From Strigamia acuminata (taxonomy: Eukaryota; Arthropoda; Chilopoda; Geophilomorpha; Linotaeniidae), in NCBI GenBank assembly GCA_949358305.1, contig OX442316.1, forward strand, positions 3,534,001 to 3,598,000: DNA of 64,000 bases, written 5' to 3'. Made by a program: the position numbers and the translations under genes. A model generated the notes under the pieces. That model made no database searches. It was not told the origin of the DNA and saw nothing but the letters and a program-made list of their open reading frames with translations. Shown here piece by piece: positions 31,916 to 42,483 of the stretch. The first letter of the stretch is position 1. Each line of letters begins with the position of its first letter.

Positions 31916-32655
31916 GTAACAGCTCTCGTTGTAATTGAGAGTTTTGGAGCCCGCTTTCATGGTGTGTTGCAACGAACAGAGCACGATTTTAGCCAGAATT
32001 CTCATTGTTATCTACATGATCAGCGCTTTATTCATATCACGCTATTTTGCGTTCACTGTACTGAAGATAAAGCCTGTCAGTCGGTCATAATCTGCTGACA
32101 TTTTTAGTCAAGATTAGTGACTCCCTTTCCATTTCTAGACATATTTGCGAATTATTTGACGTCTCAATTGTTCAATTATTTGCGCATTTCTGACTTAAAG
32201 ACGCGGTTTGCTGTCAGTCGCCGGCGTGCATGTGCACCCAACGTTTGCGCGGTCGTTAGAGAAGAAAATAATTTTCAAAGCGCGTTTGTAAGTGACGACG
32301 CTCTCCCTTAGTGAGACACAGTATTGCGGTCGTAATTCGCGTACTACAGTTCGCCATTTGCAAGCGCTCGGGCTGATATCCTGCACCCAACAAATATTAG
32401 ATTTCACAAACAGACGCTTTTTTTACTGAGCTACCACCATGGTTAATTATTAAGAATTGCGGCGCTTGTGGACCTTCAATCTTTTGGTTAATACAGAGTA
32501 CAGACCCCTGAAAACTTAGTTTCTCTAACCATTGTTTCCAGTGACAGCTTTTATATTACTATACTGCCGTGATCGTGCTGAAAATTGCACAAAAAATGAC
32601 CTTTTTCGCATTAAGATATAAAACTAAAAAATATGGGCAGATAAGGAATTATCTA
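31916..32655. other. No supported gene
   Basis: Somewhat GC-richer at 32190-32390 but without domain, splice or repeat signals I can defend. Confidence 0.45.
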
Positions 32656-33850
32656 CTACTCAAACCCAGGTGTAAGTGGTCACCTCGTTTCAGTGTGTAA
32701 TCAAATGTTTATTTCAAGTTTTTCAAGTTCAGTGTAATAAATAAATAAATTTGCACATGAGGGTTGAAAAATACACTGAATTTACTTTAATTCAAAAAAA
32801 ACAAAACCAAAATAAACAAATAAACAAAAAAGTTATGACTGATTTCAGTTGAGTTATTTGACACAAGTGAAAGTGGTCACTGCACTACTTGACTCATGTG
32901 AAAGTGGTCAAGTCATTTTAATATTTTGTAACATCTTCTTTAGCATTAATTCCTGCCTGAATACGGTCTGACATGGTTTCTATTAGTTCTTGACAATATT
33001 CTGAAGTGATCGAGCCCCACAGGCCAAGTCAAAACCTAAATGTGATCGGTTTGAAAACTGAGCAATTGACTTGACTTTATGTTTAGAATCATTTTCCTAC
33101 TGAAATATCCATTTCAAAGCCAGTTTATCATCTGCAAATGGAAGCATAACAATCCTCCAACACTTTTTTTATAAGTATATTGGTCTGTGAAACCCTTAAT
33201 TTAATGTTGTGGACTGATACACATACAGGAAACCATCCCCAAGCCATTTTACTATTGGGATGGCTTGGGGATGGTTTTCTCTATGTGTATCGGTTCACAA
33301 CATTAAATTAAGGGTATCATGGACCAATATACTTATAACAAAGTGTTGAAGGATTGTTATGCTTCAATTTGCAGGTGATAAACTGGCTTTGAAATGGATA
33401 TTTCAGTAGGAAAATGATTCTAAACATAAAGTCAAGTCAATTGCTCAGTTTTCAAACCCATCACATTTAAGTTTTGACTTGGCCTGTGGGGCTCGATCAC
33501 TCCAGAATATTGTCAAGAACTAATAGAAACCATGTCAGACCGTATTCAGGCAGGAATTAATGCTAAAGATGATGTTACAAAATATTAAAATGACTTGACC
33601 ACTTTCACATGAGTCAAGTAGTGCAGTGACCACTTTCACTTGTGTCAAATAACTCAACTGAAATCAGTCATAACTTTTTTGTTTATTTGTTTATTTTGGT
33701 TTTGTTTTTTTTGAATTAAAGTAAATTCAGTGTATTTTTCAACCCTCATGTGCAAATTTATTTATTTATTACACTAAACCTGAAAAACTTGAAATAAACA
33801 TTTGATTACACACTGAAAAGAGGTGACCACTTACACCTGGGTTTGAGTAG
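32656..33850. mobile_element. Palindromic Tc1-derived element, copy 2 (1195 bp)
   Basis: Same length, ends and internal structure as 26058-27252 but in reverse orientation (the unique differences swap arms, for example GATGATGTTAC versus GAAGATGTTAC). TA at 32654-32655 and 33851-33852. The flanks are not inverted copies, unlike copy 1. Mirror-image transposase relics lie at 32918-33129 (minus) and 33377-33588 (plus), each with the FQ*ENDSKH stop and the TKY C-terminus. The right TA is shared with the following A-family MITE. Confidence 0.92.
33377..33588 (+). pseudogene. Tc1 transposase C-terminal relic (copy 2, right arm)
   Basis: DKLALKWIFQ, stop, ENDSKHKVKS, then in a second frame QELIETMSDRIQAGINA followed by KDDVTKY and TAA at 33586-33588. 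Same internal stop as copy 1, so the defect predates amplification. Its mirror partner is at 32918-33129 on the minus strand. Confidence 0.85.
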
Positions 33851-33852
33851 TA

Positions 33853-34276
33853 TACTCGAGTTGCACTCAAAAAGGCACCTCACAATGTGTACTCCCATTG
33901 GTCGAGCCAGTTTACTGGTGTAGTGATCCGGAAAAGTAGACCCAAACACCAGAATTGCATTACAATGTACAGACATTGTAATCGATTGCCTAGACAACGG
34001 CCTAAAATTCAAACTTCCAGACGATGTAAGCAATAAACACAACAAACATGAGTTTGACATTTTTTAATGTGTGAAACTTTATTTTAATGATGGAAATAAC
34101 ATTTTTTATTAAATAAAATCAAAATAACAAACTAAATTAGTCATAACAATCACAACAATAAATAAAAAACAAAACTACTTCTCCTAGTAGTAGTATACAG
34201 TCTGGAGTTAGTAGTAAACTGGCTCGACCAATGGGAGTACACATTGTGAGGTGCCTTTTTGAGTCCAACTCGACTA
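33853..34276 (+). mobile_element. A-family MITE, 424 bp
   Basis: Inverse-oriented near twin of 13211-13634, with ends TACTCGAGTTGCACTC and complement GAGTCCAACTCGACTA, flanked by TA (33851-33852, 34277-34278). The left TA is also the right target site of the palindromic Tc1 element. The 84-codon minus-strand frame here corresponds to the frame in the 13.4-kb copy but is not preserved as a coding unit in other A copies. Confidence 0.9.
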
Positions 34277-34281
34277 TAGCA

Positions 34282-34357
34282 CAGTGGTTCCCAAACTGTG
34301 TGTCTCACGGCGGGCCTACAGTGATGCCGTGAACCAAAAAAAGTTTGCGAACCACTG
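34282..34357. mobile_element. 76-bp hAT-like MITE
   Basis: Inverted ends CAGTGGTTCCCAAACT and complement AGTTTGCGAACCACTG, the typical CAGNGGTTC...AAACT hAT terminus. Flanking octamers CTATAGCA and ATCTAGCA agree at 6 of 8 positions, consistent with an aged 8-bp duplication. Only 44 bp separate the ends. Confidence 0.85.
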
Positions 34358-34438
34358 ATCTAGCACCCTGGTCGGTCTATCGATTTTAGAGCATGCCCTG
34401 CAAAGCGAGGTAATTTGTTTTTAAAAAAACTTTATTTA

Positions 34439-34540
34439 CAGTCGAAACTCTTTATAATGAATCGTGGTATAACGAATTATCGATATAACGAATACCTAGA
34501 CATGGTTCTGTGGCCCCTCTGGAAGTAGGAGTTCTGGGGC
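34439..34540 (+). mobile_element. pogo-like MITE end
   Basis: After TA, CAGTCGAAACTCTTTATAA followed by GGTATAACGAATTATCGATATAACGAAT; left terminus only, as at 7488. Confidence 0.8.
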
Positions 34541-34745
34541 TTAAGCTTCATTAGTTTCAATGTAGATCACTACTGGTTTTAAGCGCCTTGCAGGAAAGAA
34601 AATTTGAGATCCTTGGGGTCCTGGTGGCCTTGCGAATAGAAAATTTAAGGTCTTTGGATGTAGGGCCCTAGCGACCACAAGGCCCCTAGAAACCCGAGGC
34701 CCTACTAGGCAAACGCCTAGCTCGTCTACCCCTAGATCTGCCACT
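34541..34745. repeat. GC-richer segment with CCTAGG-type words
   Basis: GGTCCTGGTGGCCTTGCG, GGCCCTAGCGACC, CGAGGCCCTA and GGCAAACGCCTAGCTCG read like the 3' end of a dispersed retroelement or MITE, ending ATCTGCCACTGAGG, but no second copy occurs here. The 67-codon minus frame spanning it (34541-34744) is unsupported. Confidence 0.3.
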
Positions 34746-35320
34746 GAGGTTAGGTTAGGTTAAATTCAGGGCTGGACTACCCTGGTGTTGCTTTGTGAAA
34801 ATCATTCAAGACATCAAATGACTGTGACCTGAGGATGTTGGTTGGTGTTGGTCCGCTGCACACTTCATTATTTTCTATAGAATTCTATTTGGCTCCCTAA
34901 CAACCGGCTTACACAGCTATTTGTGTGTTGGAACTGTTCTGTTGTGCTCCAGCTTGACTCCAGCCTGGCCTTTTAGCCTGCAAGAAAAATTAATTTTTAA
35001 TCCATTGGTTTATTTGATCGAGTTTTCCCCCAACACAAAGCCATCAAAAGGTCCAACAAGAATCATTCTAGGAAATTCTCGATTGGATTTCTAAAACTTA
35101 ATTTTTTTTTTATTTTTTTTTTTTTTTGTTGTCTCGGATTTTTCTAAGAAACGGATATGTTGTGAAATTGGAATTACAGTGGCGAAAATGAAGTAAATTC
35201 TAATTAATGTTTTTTTTTTTTTTTTCCATTGAAAAAAATCTATATTTATCTTAATTTTAAGAGGGTGTGTTAGGCGTGGGAAAATGAAAATTATAAACTT
35301 CCCTTCTCCCTCTATTGCAG

Positions 35321-35378
35321 AAATCGATCATACCGAGCTTCGAGCTTCAACTGTGTGTTGGTCGTGCGGACACATCGG
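35321..35378 (+). CDS. Candidate host exon (58 bp) with strong splice sites
   Basis: A pyrimidine tract ending CCCTCTATTGCAG precedes the segment and a consensus donor CGG/GTGAGT follows. It is open in one frame (KSIIPSFELQLCVGRADTS plus one base). Local GC is well above the AT-rich, T-tract-filled DNA upstream, and the region 35280-36200 contains no MITE. It could equally be a 5' noncoding exon. A second pair of splice-like signals bounds 35474-35519 (ATTTCAG ... AACAG/GTAACA), but joining the two gives a stop in the frame above. Function unknown. Confidence 0.35.
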
Positions 35379-36206
35379 GTGAGTGGTGCGCGTTACTCAG
35401 CCGCGAATTTCTCTCCACCACATGAAGTACGACAGCTGCGAATTGAATTGGATAAATAAGTGAATTATTTCAGTCACTTGGACTACTCTTCTATCGGCAT
35501 GAAGTTATTCATCTAACAGGTAACAAACTTTTTTCTATCACGTACTTTTAGTGCTATTTTAAAGGACTATGTTGGTTTTCTTTTCGTTGGTTTTTCGTTG
35601 TGTGTGACAATTATGGAAATATTGTTTGATGGATATTTTGCATAATTTTCTTTATAATTTTCTGCACGAGCGAAAACCGGGCAAAACGTGATTAGCGGAG
35701 AAAATAGATAATGGGTCCCACACAGAACTACGTTTTTTTTGTTTTACTTCTAGTGATGTCACTTCCGGTTTTGTTTGTGGCTTGTGTTACAAATGTTTAA
35801 AATGGAGCGTTTTAGTAAGCGGAAGTGTTTGAGAAGATTGTGTTTTAGATTAGTCTTCGGGGCAGAATTGAAGAAAACGGATGAGTTTTAATATTTTGTT
35901 TTATTTCCGGAATTAAGATCCACGGCTCTTATTCTATGTCGGGGCTGTCGGCAGCCGTCAGCGATGGCAATAATCAAACGTAGACCGAATGCAATAGGTG
36001 TGTTTAATTTGTCGTTTTGGACACTGGAAATGACGTAAAAAAAAAGTCACGAAACGTTCGTTTTTATCTGAAAAATGAACGTTTTGCATGTTACATCTAC
36101 TAATATGATGCACGCGCATGCGCAGGTCTTGTCAGTAACCCAAATGGAAAATTCTGAAATTTATCGAATAACAGCCTGGAATTGTAGTCGTCTCTGCGGC
36201 TCTTAA
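35379..36206 (+). other. Non-repetitive patch with promoter-like motifs
   Basis: Includes TGATGTCACTTCCGG at 35754-35768 (CRE-like plus ETS-like), a 29-codon basic frame starting ATGGAGCG at 35802, and an NRF1-like GCGCATGCGC at 36114-36123. None of these is accompanied by a convincing coding region. May be part of a host 5' region together with the candidate exon. Confidence 0.3.
35754..35768 (+). promoter_or_regulatory. CRE/ETS composite-like site
   Basis: TGATGTCACTTCCGG combines a one-mismatch CRE (TGACGTCA) with an ETS core (CTTCCGG). A perfect version occurs at 37802-37816 inside a MITE. Confidence 0.35.
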
Positions 36207-36587
36207 CAAGCTAGGTTCACACTTGTGTTCATACACTAGGGGCGACACAACGCATGGAAAAATTAGTCAAACGCAACGCAAAGTCTGTTCACACTGTAGG
36301 GCACGTGTGAACAGAGCTGAAACGATTGGTGTTGCGTCTGGCTAATCAGATGGTTTCAATGAAACCTGGAATTGGATCTAGTTCTAGAACTAGTCTCAGA
36401 ATCCGAAATGGCGGCCTGTTTGCATGTGGCATAGTCTCGCCAACCAGACGTGAATCGACGAGAGTTGGAGTCGATCGTGATTGGTTAGTCGCAAGAACTT
36501 TCCTTGCGTTGCGTCGCTTACTGCAACTTGGACTTGGCGTCAACGTCAAGAATTTTTGTATGCAAGCAGCTTGCGTTGCGTCTAGTG
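36207..36587 (+). mobile_element. AGGTTCACAC / GCGTTGCGTC MITE, right end lost
   Basis: Colinear with 50244-50685: CTAGGTTCACACTT, ACTAGGGGCGACAC, ACGTGTGAACAGAGCTGAAAC, CTAGTTCTAGAACTAG (perfect palindrome 36378-36393), GAAATGGCGGCC, GGAGTCGATCGTGATTGGTT, CCTTGCGTTGCGTCGC. Stops at GCGTCTAGTG. Open frames on both strands here (36326-36634, 36346-36600) come from the low stop density of this GC-richer element. Confidence 0.8.
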
Positions 36588-37104
36588 GACCTACCTTCAT
36601 GCGATGGCGGTTACAACTTGAGGGCGATTGTTAATTGCGGAGTAGTTAAATTTTTGCCTTTTAGATTTTGGTTTATTTATTTAGCCGTCCATTTGCTTAA
36701 GCCTATATCTCTTGTTGTTTTTTCTTCATTCTGTTTTGGTTAAATGTTGTATTTGAATTGTTAATGGATTGCAGTGTAGCTTTTCTAGCAGCGGCAGGGG
36801 TTTTGCATTGTTCGAATCTTGCAAGTTGAGCTGCTTTTTCACAAAAATCTGTTTTGATTGGCTCGTGTAGTCAGGTGATCAACCAGAGCCAATCTGATTG
36901 CTGCATTGACAAGTGAGTCTGACAGGACAATGGTTTTCATTAATCTATTTATGCAGCTAGATGGGATATTGAACTCCTCTTAAACCTGCGATGTGTTTAA
37001 GCGTTTGGACACTAATTATTAATTAATTTCCTGTTAATTTCAACTACAAATTTACATCAAAATGCTTATTAAAAATGTATAAGGCATCTTTTGTGCAGAC
37101 TATA
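36588..37104. other. No supported gene
   Basis: Short F3-like words GAGGGCGATTGTTAATTGCGG near 36618; otherwise unrecognised. Confidence 0.45.
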
Positions 37105-37165
37105 GTTTGCAACCGGTATCTGGATGCTAAATTCAAACGACGCATTCTTTTCTGCGCAGGATTTC
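37105..37165 (-). repeat. GCGCAG...TTTGAATTTAGC motif
   Basis: On the minus strand CTGCGCAGAAAAGAATGCG, TTTGAATTTAGCATCCAG, ATACCGGTTGCAAACTATAG, the same 55-60 bp module as at 30234 and 40152. Confidence 0.6.
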
Positions 37166-37257
37166 CGTAGGCACTTTGTTGTTACATCAGCATTAGGCCT
37201 AATTTACCATGCTTAATAGTGCGAAAACTTAAGAAAATAAATATGAATACTAATAAA

Positions 37258-37873
37258 TAGGTGCGTTCAATTTGCGAAAGGAAAGAAAATTCTTTTCTTT
37301 TCTTACTTTCACGTAAGGAAGAAAAAGTACTTTTGAATGAACACACTTATTTGTCGTTACTTTCCTTTTGTTTGTGCTTGTGCAAATCCAAGTATTTGTA
37401 TGCTGTAATGCAGGTTTTGGTACACAAAAATCAAGTTGTTACAGTTAAAACAAACGTTTTACCCGTTATTTTACGCATTAAAATGAATGTTTTACCGTTA
37501 AAACGAATGGAAGTTATTAATTTCATTCAAATTTACCGATAAAAATCAATTAGTTGGACGCATGGTTTTGTTTTGGCAATTCAAGCACAAACAAGTTATC
37601 AAAAACAAATTTTTTAGACTAGTTGGAAAGTCGTCTTAAAATTTTGAAAATACGATCGTTTTGAATGTTGGTACGGCTGACAAACGACTTTTGCGCATGC
37701 GCCGATTGCAAAGTCAAAAGCAAAAGGAAGAAAAGTAACCGGATTGCTTCCTTTTGCTAAAGTGACTTTGGCTACTTTCCTTTCGGAAATGATGATGTTT
37801 TTGACGTCACTTCCGGTGTTGAAAGTAAGAAAAGGAAAGATTCTTCTTTCCTTTCACAAATTGAGCGCACCTA
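37258..37873. mobile_element. TAGGTGCGTTCAATTTG MITE, 616 bp
   Basis: Inverted ends TAGGTGCGTTCAATTTGCG and complement ACAAATTGAGCGCACCTA; flanked by AATAAA-like sequence on both sides, so the exact duplication is unclear. Subterminal GAAAGGAAAG/CTTTCCTTTC blocks. The interior carries an NRF1-type GCGCATGCGC (37693-37702) and a perfect CRE/ETS composite TGACGTCACTTCCGG (37802-37816). The 93-codon frame at its left is in low-complexity sequence. Confidence 0.8.
37802..37816 (+). promoter_or_regulatory. CRE + ETS composite site in a MITE
   Basis: TGACGTCA directly overlapping CTTCCGG, a combination known from animal promoters. Seen in sequence; function is inference. Confidence 0.4.
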
Positions 37874-37966
37874 ATAAAAACAAGCAATAATAAAAATATT
37901 GTTCCGCGTATAAGCCGTACTGTAAACAATTTTTATTTTATTTTAATTTTAATTTACAATTTGTGA

Positions 37967-38025
37967 CCGCAATGCGCAGTTTGAATTTATCATCAAGTTA
38001 CCGGGCGAGAACTATAGTTCTCGCT
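37967..38025 (+). repeat. GCGCAG...TTTGAATTTAGC motif
   Basis: CAATGCGCAGTTTGAATTTA, TCATCAAGTTACCGGGCGAG, AACTATAG; member of the dispersed module (see 30060). Confidence 0.6.
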
Positions 38026-38259
38026 CTGGCAGGATTTCTGATTTTGGTAACTAGGAATGAACTGTCTGGGCAACGGTTCCCATCAGATACCAAAAACAAG
38101 TTGATCATTCCATAAGTTGCTGTTGACAACTAAATTTCTTTTAATAATGTGGATTTCTATATGAATTGACAGTTACTTTATTAAGGTGTCAGTTGCATAG
38201 CAATCGGGGTGCAGTGCGTGTGGTTGATACGGGCCCAGGAGCTTAAGGGGCCCATTGAA

Positions 38260-38491
38260 CAACAAACCATGCGAACATTGTTCGATTGAATGAAAACAAG
38301 CGAAAATGATTATTTAGCAAATAAAATAAACATTTTATTATCAAATAAATAAAATCCATCATTCTGATCACTTTTTACACTGAAATACATTGAAAACAGA
38401 ACTACTTTTCTGCGTAATAGAGCAGTCCACAGTTAGGCATAATCCGGCTCAACCAATTGGAGTTTGGACAACATTGTATCGGTTTGGAGTA
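38260..38491 (-). mobile_element. A-family MITE, left end missing
   Basis: Body ACATTGTTCGATTGAATG, AATAAAATAAACATTTTATT, then CAACCAATTGGAG, CAACATTGTATCGG, TTTGGAGTA and TA. In reverse orientation it matches the 47567-48942 copy and gives the uninterrupted version of that copy's insertion site. Confidence 0.75.
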
Positions 38492-38493
38492 TA

Positions 38494-39045
38494 ATGAATA
38501 TTTTTGGGTAATTTAGTTCCTTAATTGAAGTTAACATTATATTTTTTTACTGAACTATGTTTTGCAATCAAATTATTTCTTGTTTGTTGAGATTGCAGTG
38601 ATTAAAATTGATTTCTAATTACTTTACATTAAATTGCATTTATATCTTCTCTTTTATGAAAGCCTTGAAGGCAACATTTAAATGTGCATTGAATTAGATT
38701 TTTGAAAGAAATACATGCAGTGGTTAGATTTGTCAGAGTGACATATTGATTGAGAAGGGAGGGAAAGTTATAAATGATTTTTCAGGGAAAAATTTTAAAA
38801 ATCTCACCGGTCTGTCGTTGCATTAGTCACCGATACAGTGCTCACCTATTAGATTGCAGCTGCGTTTTGCGTGGGAACTGGAATAGAAAAGTTGTACTAT
38901 CCAAGTGACTTTAGTACAAATTTGACTGTGATGAATATGTATTTTTAGTTTAGCTTTGTTGGTTAAAAAATAACTTGAAAAACAATGTAGCAAGCATTTT
39001 TCCAAAATAAACTACGTACTAAAAACATAAAAAGGAATTTTTATA
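38494..39045. other. No gene or repeat recognised
   Basis: AT-rich DNA; only a 60-codon unsupported minus frame (38823-39005). Confidence 0.5.
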
Positions 39046-39047
39046 TA

Positions 39048-39394
39048 CCGGATATGGTCCAATAGCGCCCCCGTGTGCTATTTGCCAAATTTTATTTTAT
39101 CCCGCGCGCAATGGGAGGCCCGCGCGGTGTTAGAGGCCGCGGGTTATTTATACGTTCAAAAAACCCGGCATTGGCCAATTGGCCGATGCTGGGTTTTTTG
39201 AACATATTTGAACGAAAAACAGCAAACAAGTGGCACAAATGAAACGTTTTTTATACGTTTCGGTAATTTTCGGCCGAAACGTATGCAAAACGTTTCGCCC
39301 CCGCGAGTTGTTGGAGGTCCGCGGACTTTTCCTCCGCGCGTTGTTAGAGGTCCGCGGGCAAATAGAGACCCGCGGACAAATGGAAGATATACGG
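39048..39394. mobile_element. F4 MITE, GC-rich, TACCGTA-type end
   Basis: TA flanks (39046-39047, 39395-39396). Left CCGGATATGGTCCAATAGCG, right complement CGCGGACAAATGGAAGATAT then ACGG. The interior repeats GAGGTCCGCGG/GAGGCCCGCGC and CCGAAACGT/ACGTTTCGG words and contains a 50-bp hairpin at 39154-39203. Open frames on both strands (39148-39405, 39208-39504) reflect the GC-rich palindromic sequence. Confidence 0.65.
39154..39203. repeat. 50-bp near-perfect palindrome
   Basis: GTTCAAAAAACCCGGCATTG then GCCAA pairs with TTGGC then CGATGCTGGGTTTTTTGAAC; two mismatching positions per 25-bp arm and no loop. Confidence 0.9.
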
Positions 39395-39395
39395 T

Positions 39396-40049
39396 AATTT
39401 TGCATAAAATTTTATATACCTTTACCTACATTTTTGGGAGTTTTGTGGCTCTCTCAGCTATGGCTCTTAATCGAAGGAATGCGGTATTTGAAATAGATCG
39501 CTGATTTTTTAAATAACCGTCGGGTTCAAATAGGCGCCGGGGTCGGGTCTGAAAAATAAATATATGCCCAAGTTGCAATTTGAAGCTTTACGGTGTATAA
39601 ACTGTGATGTCGTAAACCCTTTAAAGTATCATTTCGGTTTTAATTAATGGCCCCATGTTCTATTTCACAATCCCGCAAACACAGAAGATGTAACGCATGC
39701 CCCACGATGCCCTATGCACATGTAAGCCTCTGTAATGAAGGTGACCACATGGCACTCGGCCATCTCCTTGGCACAGTGGCACCACTGCATCAGTATTTGG
39801 CTCAGGATATTATAAATCAGGCGCGTATCCAGGGGTGTAGCTGAGAGGCTCCAGCTAACCCTCAATCTTGGAGAAAATTTTTTTTTAAAATTTGAAATTT
39901 TTTTTTATTTTCTTTATGCTATGTTCAGCATTTTATCAGACCAAAAAATCGGTATAAAACTAAAGTTGTCAGATTGGTTTCCACGACAACTTTTTTTTGA
40001 ATACTTACTGCAGTAACTACAGTTACTGGTACTATTAGCTGTAAATTAC
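39396..40049. other. No supported gene; F3-type end at about 39450-39484
   Basis: GGCTCTTAATCGAAGGAATG then CGG and TA mimics the F3 right end; GGGTTCAAATAGGCGCCGGGG (39525-39545, F1 word) follows. The rest is unrecognised. Confidence 0.4.
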
Positions 40050-40215
40050 TTTTAATAATGAGTTTATTGTTGTTTATTTACTTTATTTTATCATTGTTAG
40101 GCCTAATATTAGGTTTAATACTGCTAAATAACAACTGGAATTAGAAAATCGTCTGCGCAGAATGGGATGCGCAGTACGAATTTAGCATCAAGATGCCGGG
40201 TGCGAACGGTAGAAG
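40050..40215 (+). repeat. TAGGCCT / GCGCAG dispersed repeat
   Basis: GTTAGGCCTAATATTAGG, CTGCTAAATAACAAC, then CTGCGCAGAATGGGATGCG, CAGTACGAATTTAGCATC, AAGATGCCGGGTGCGAACGG. Same order as 30060-30290. Confidence 0.6.
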
Positions 40216-40578
40216 CTGTTTTTTTATGGGAAACAGTAAAACATTTATTCTTAGGCTTAAAGCCATTAGTTACTATGGTAACTCTCCTCTTAAACTTTGG
40301 CTAGCATGTTTTATTGGGGACAAAAAAAAATTTCACCTATCCTCTTGGACATTTTCTGGAAAAATCACACTTTTTGACTTTGCTTTTTTATTTGAGAGAT
40401 CTAAACATCCCAAGGGATAGAGAATGTCGGACCAGACTCTTATCTGGGTCTAATTATAGACACAATCTGTCTTTCTTTTGCTGAGTGTTGATTCTCTCGA
40501 TGGAAAAGAAAGTGATTGGTGCAATTTTTGGTCCATAAGATGCAAAGGATGATAATACACTTGAGAGATGAGTAAGTA

Positions 40579-40992
40579 CCGTATTATCTCGCTTTAAGTC
40601 GCTTGTCGCTGTCCATGGGATTACCAACTTTTGAAAAGTCCAGATACAAAGCTTATACCATGCCATATGCCAGTATGAAGTGAAAAAGGCCTTTACGAGT
40701 TAAAAGGCTGTTTTTTTTTTTAAAAAATTAAAAGAGGCCAAATGAATAATTGTTTTGGAATTTGGGCCTGAAATTTGAGTTTTCTTGATATTCTGAAGAT
40801 TATTATTAAAATTTGGGTAAATTTATAGAAATTTAAACCAATTTCCTACATTTTGGACATCTAAAAATGCTTTTAAAGCCTGTTTTGGTTCAATTCGGGT
40901 TTTACCGGCATGCTGGTTAAACTCGGAACTATACCGGCATACTGGTAAAACTCAGACTATACCGGCATGCGGCTTAAAGCGGGGTAATACGA
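40579..40992 (+). mobile_element. F2 (CATGCC) MITE, complete, 414 bp
   Basis: TA at 40577-40578 and 40993-40994. Ends CCGTATTATCTCGCTTTAAG and complement CTTAAAGCGGGGTAATACGA. The right subterminal part has three ACCGGCATGC/ACCGGCATAC iterons separated by TGGTAAAACTCGG-like spacers. The interior is AT-rich and non-coding. Reference copy for the family. Confidence 0.85.
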
Positions 40993-41399
40993 TAAGCAAA
41001 CAGTAGTGCCAAGTGCCCAAATGGAAGTCAATAATGACTTCTGGTGACGAAAGTCAATTTATGGAAATGTTTTTTTTTTTCGAAAAGTTTTCATGTTTTC
41101 AAAATTCAATAGAAAAAATAAAATGAATTATTAATCGTCGTAATAACATTTTACTGCCGGCGACTTAAATTGGGTAGTTTGACTTTTGGATGTTGTGTAT
41201 AAATAAAATTTTATTATTTCTTGGTTTTGTTGATGCTGCATTATGAGGAATATTTTTTATTCGATTTTTCAATTGACTTGTGTTACTGTAACGTAGCACG
41301 CGAATATAAAAATCAATAGTTTTCGCCCACTTCTCCTAAAGGCGTTCACGTTAGCTCTGGAGAAACTGTTAAGTAAATGATTCTAGTTTGCACGTGATT

Positions 41400-41545
41400 G
41401 TGTCTATTAAGTCTAATACTAGGCCTAATAATACTAAAATAAAGGAAATAAACAACAATAAACTCATTAATAAAAGTAATTTCCTGCGTAGTATCAAAAT
41501 ATTGATGCTTTATTTCTTTTGTGTGCAACAAGCTTGACAATCGAA
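41400..41545 (+). repeat. TAGGCCTAAT dispersed repeat, left part
   Basis: TACTAGGCCTAATAATAC, GGAAATAAACAACAAT, ATTTCTTTTGTGTGCAACAA, GCTTGACAATCG parallels 30065-30185. Confidence 0.55.
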
Positions 41546-42483
41546 GTTGGAACGTTGATTCGATGTTCATCTTTTCGATCGCATTTTACCCAGGCCGTTG
41601 CCATCTAAACCTGTTTTTTTTCTTCTTTTTTTAAAGGCTTTTATTTAACTTGACATGAATGTTGGTTTGTTTCAACTTCTGGCGTTGCTAGCGCCACCTG
41701 TACACGACTAAAACTATAATGGATGCCAAATCGTCCGATAAGACTAAAATTGCTTTTTTCGGTGGGAAAAAGATTCGATAAATACTGAAAGCCGGTGACA
41801 GTTTATAGACAATTTAATGCTCTACAAATCTGTTTATTTTGTTTTTTAATAATGTAAAGAAAAGTACATTTTTAAAAGCTTTTGACTTGAAACAATGTGC
41901 GGTACTAGCGCACTTTGGCGGCGATTTGAAGCACCTTTACCAAAAAACGTGGTTTTTTATATTTACTTGTTCCCTCAAAGGGGGGGCAAGCATTTCCCCG
42001 AACCTCCCCTTAAACAATTCCTTGAACGTAAAAAGAGGAGTTTATTTCTTCGTCGTTGAAATAATGAATTGTCGAATAAGTGAAAGCACGTTGCCTGTTG
42101 ACCTAATGCTGGCCCTCTTTATTGATTAATAAAAATGTTATTTTTTCGTTTTCTTTCAAAACGTACTTTTATTAACATGACAAATGAAGAGCAAAAGCCA
42201 CAATGAAATTGTGATTGATGATTCTGAAGAAAATACATCAAATGAAGATTAATTTTAGATTTCGTGCTTTTTTTCTTCTCCAGCTCTATTGCGAGTTTCT
42301 ACTCAGGCACGCATAACTGGCATGATGGCCACAAGCGCAACACGGAACAAGTGGAGTGTCTTTTTCGCCATTGGTCACCTTGAATTTTGATACAATTATG
42401 TCATCTTGGCAATAAATGTTGTTAACCTAAGGCTTGTCTAATATTATTAAATAAATCTAGTGCTTTAAAGAAGGGGAAGGTCC
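41546..42483. other. No confident gene
   Basis: A 22-codon frame with an acidic end (EIVIDDSEENTSNED) at about 42186-42251 could be the tail of a protein but has no splice or family support. Otherwise unrecognised. Confidence 0.35.

Noticed and set aside
34741-34762. Telomere-like GGTTAGGTTAGGTTA
   Set aside because: Only about three imperfect units; not a telomeric array.
36326-36634. Overlapping frames on both strands
   Set aside because: GC-richer MITE with few stops; the related copy at 50244 does not keep the frame.
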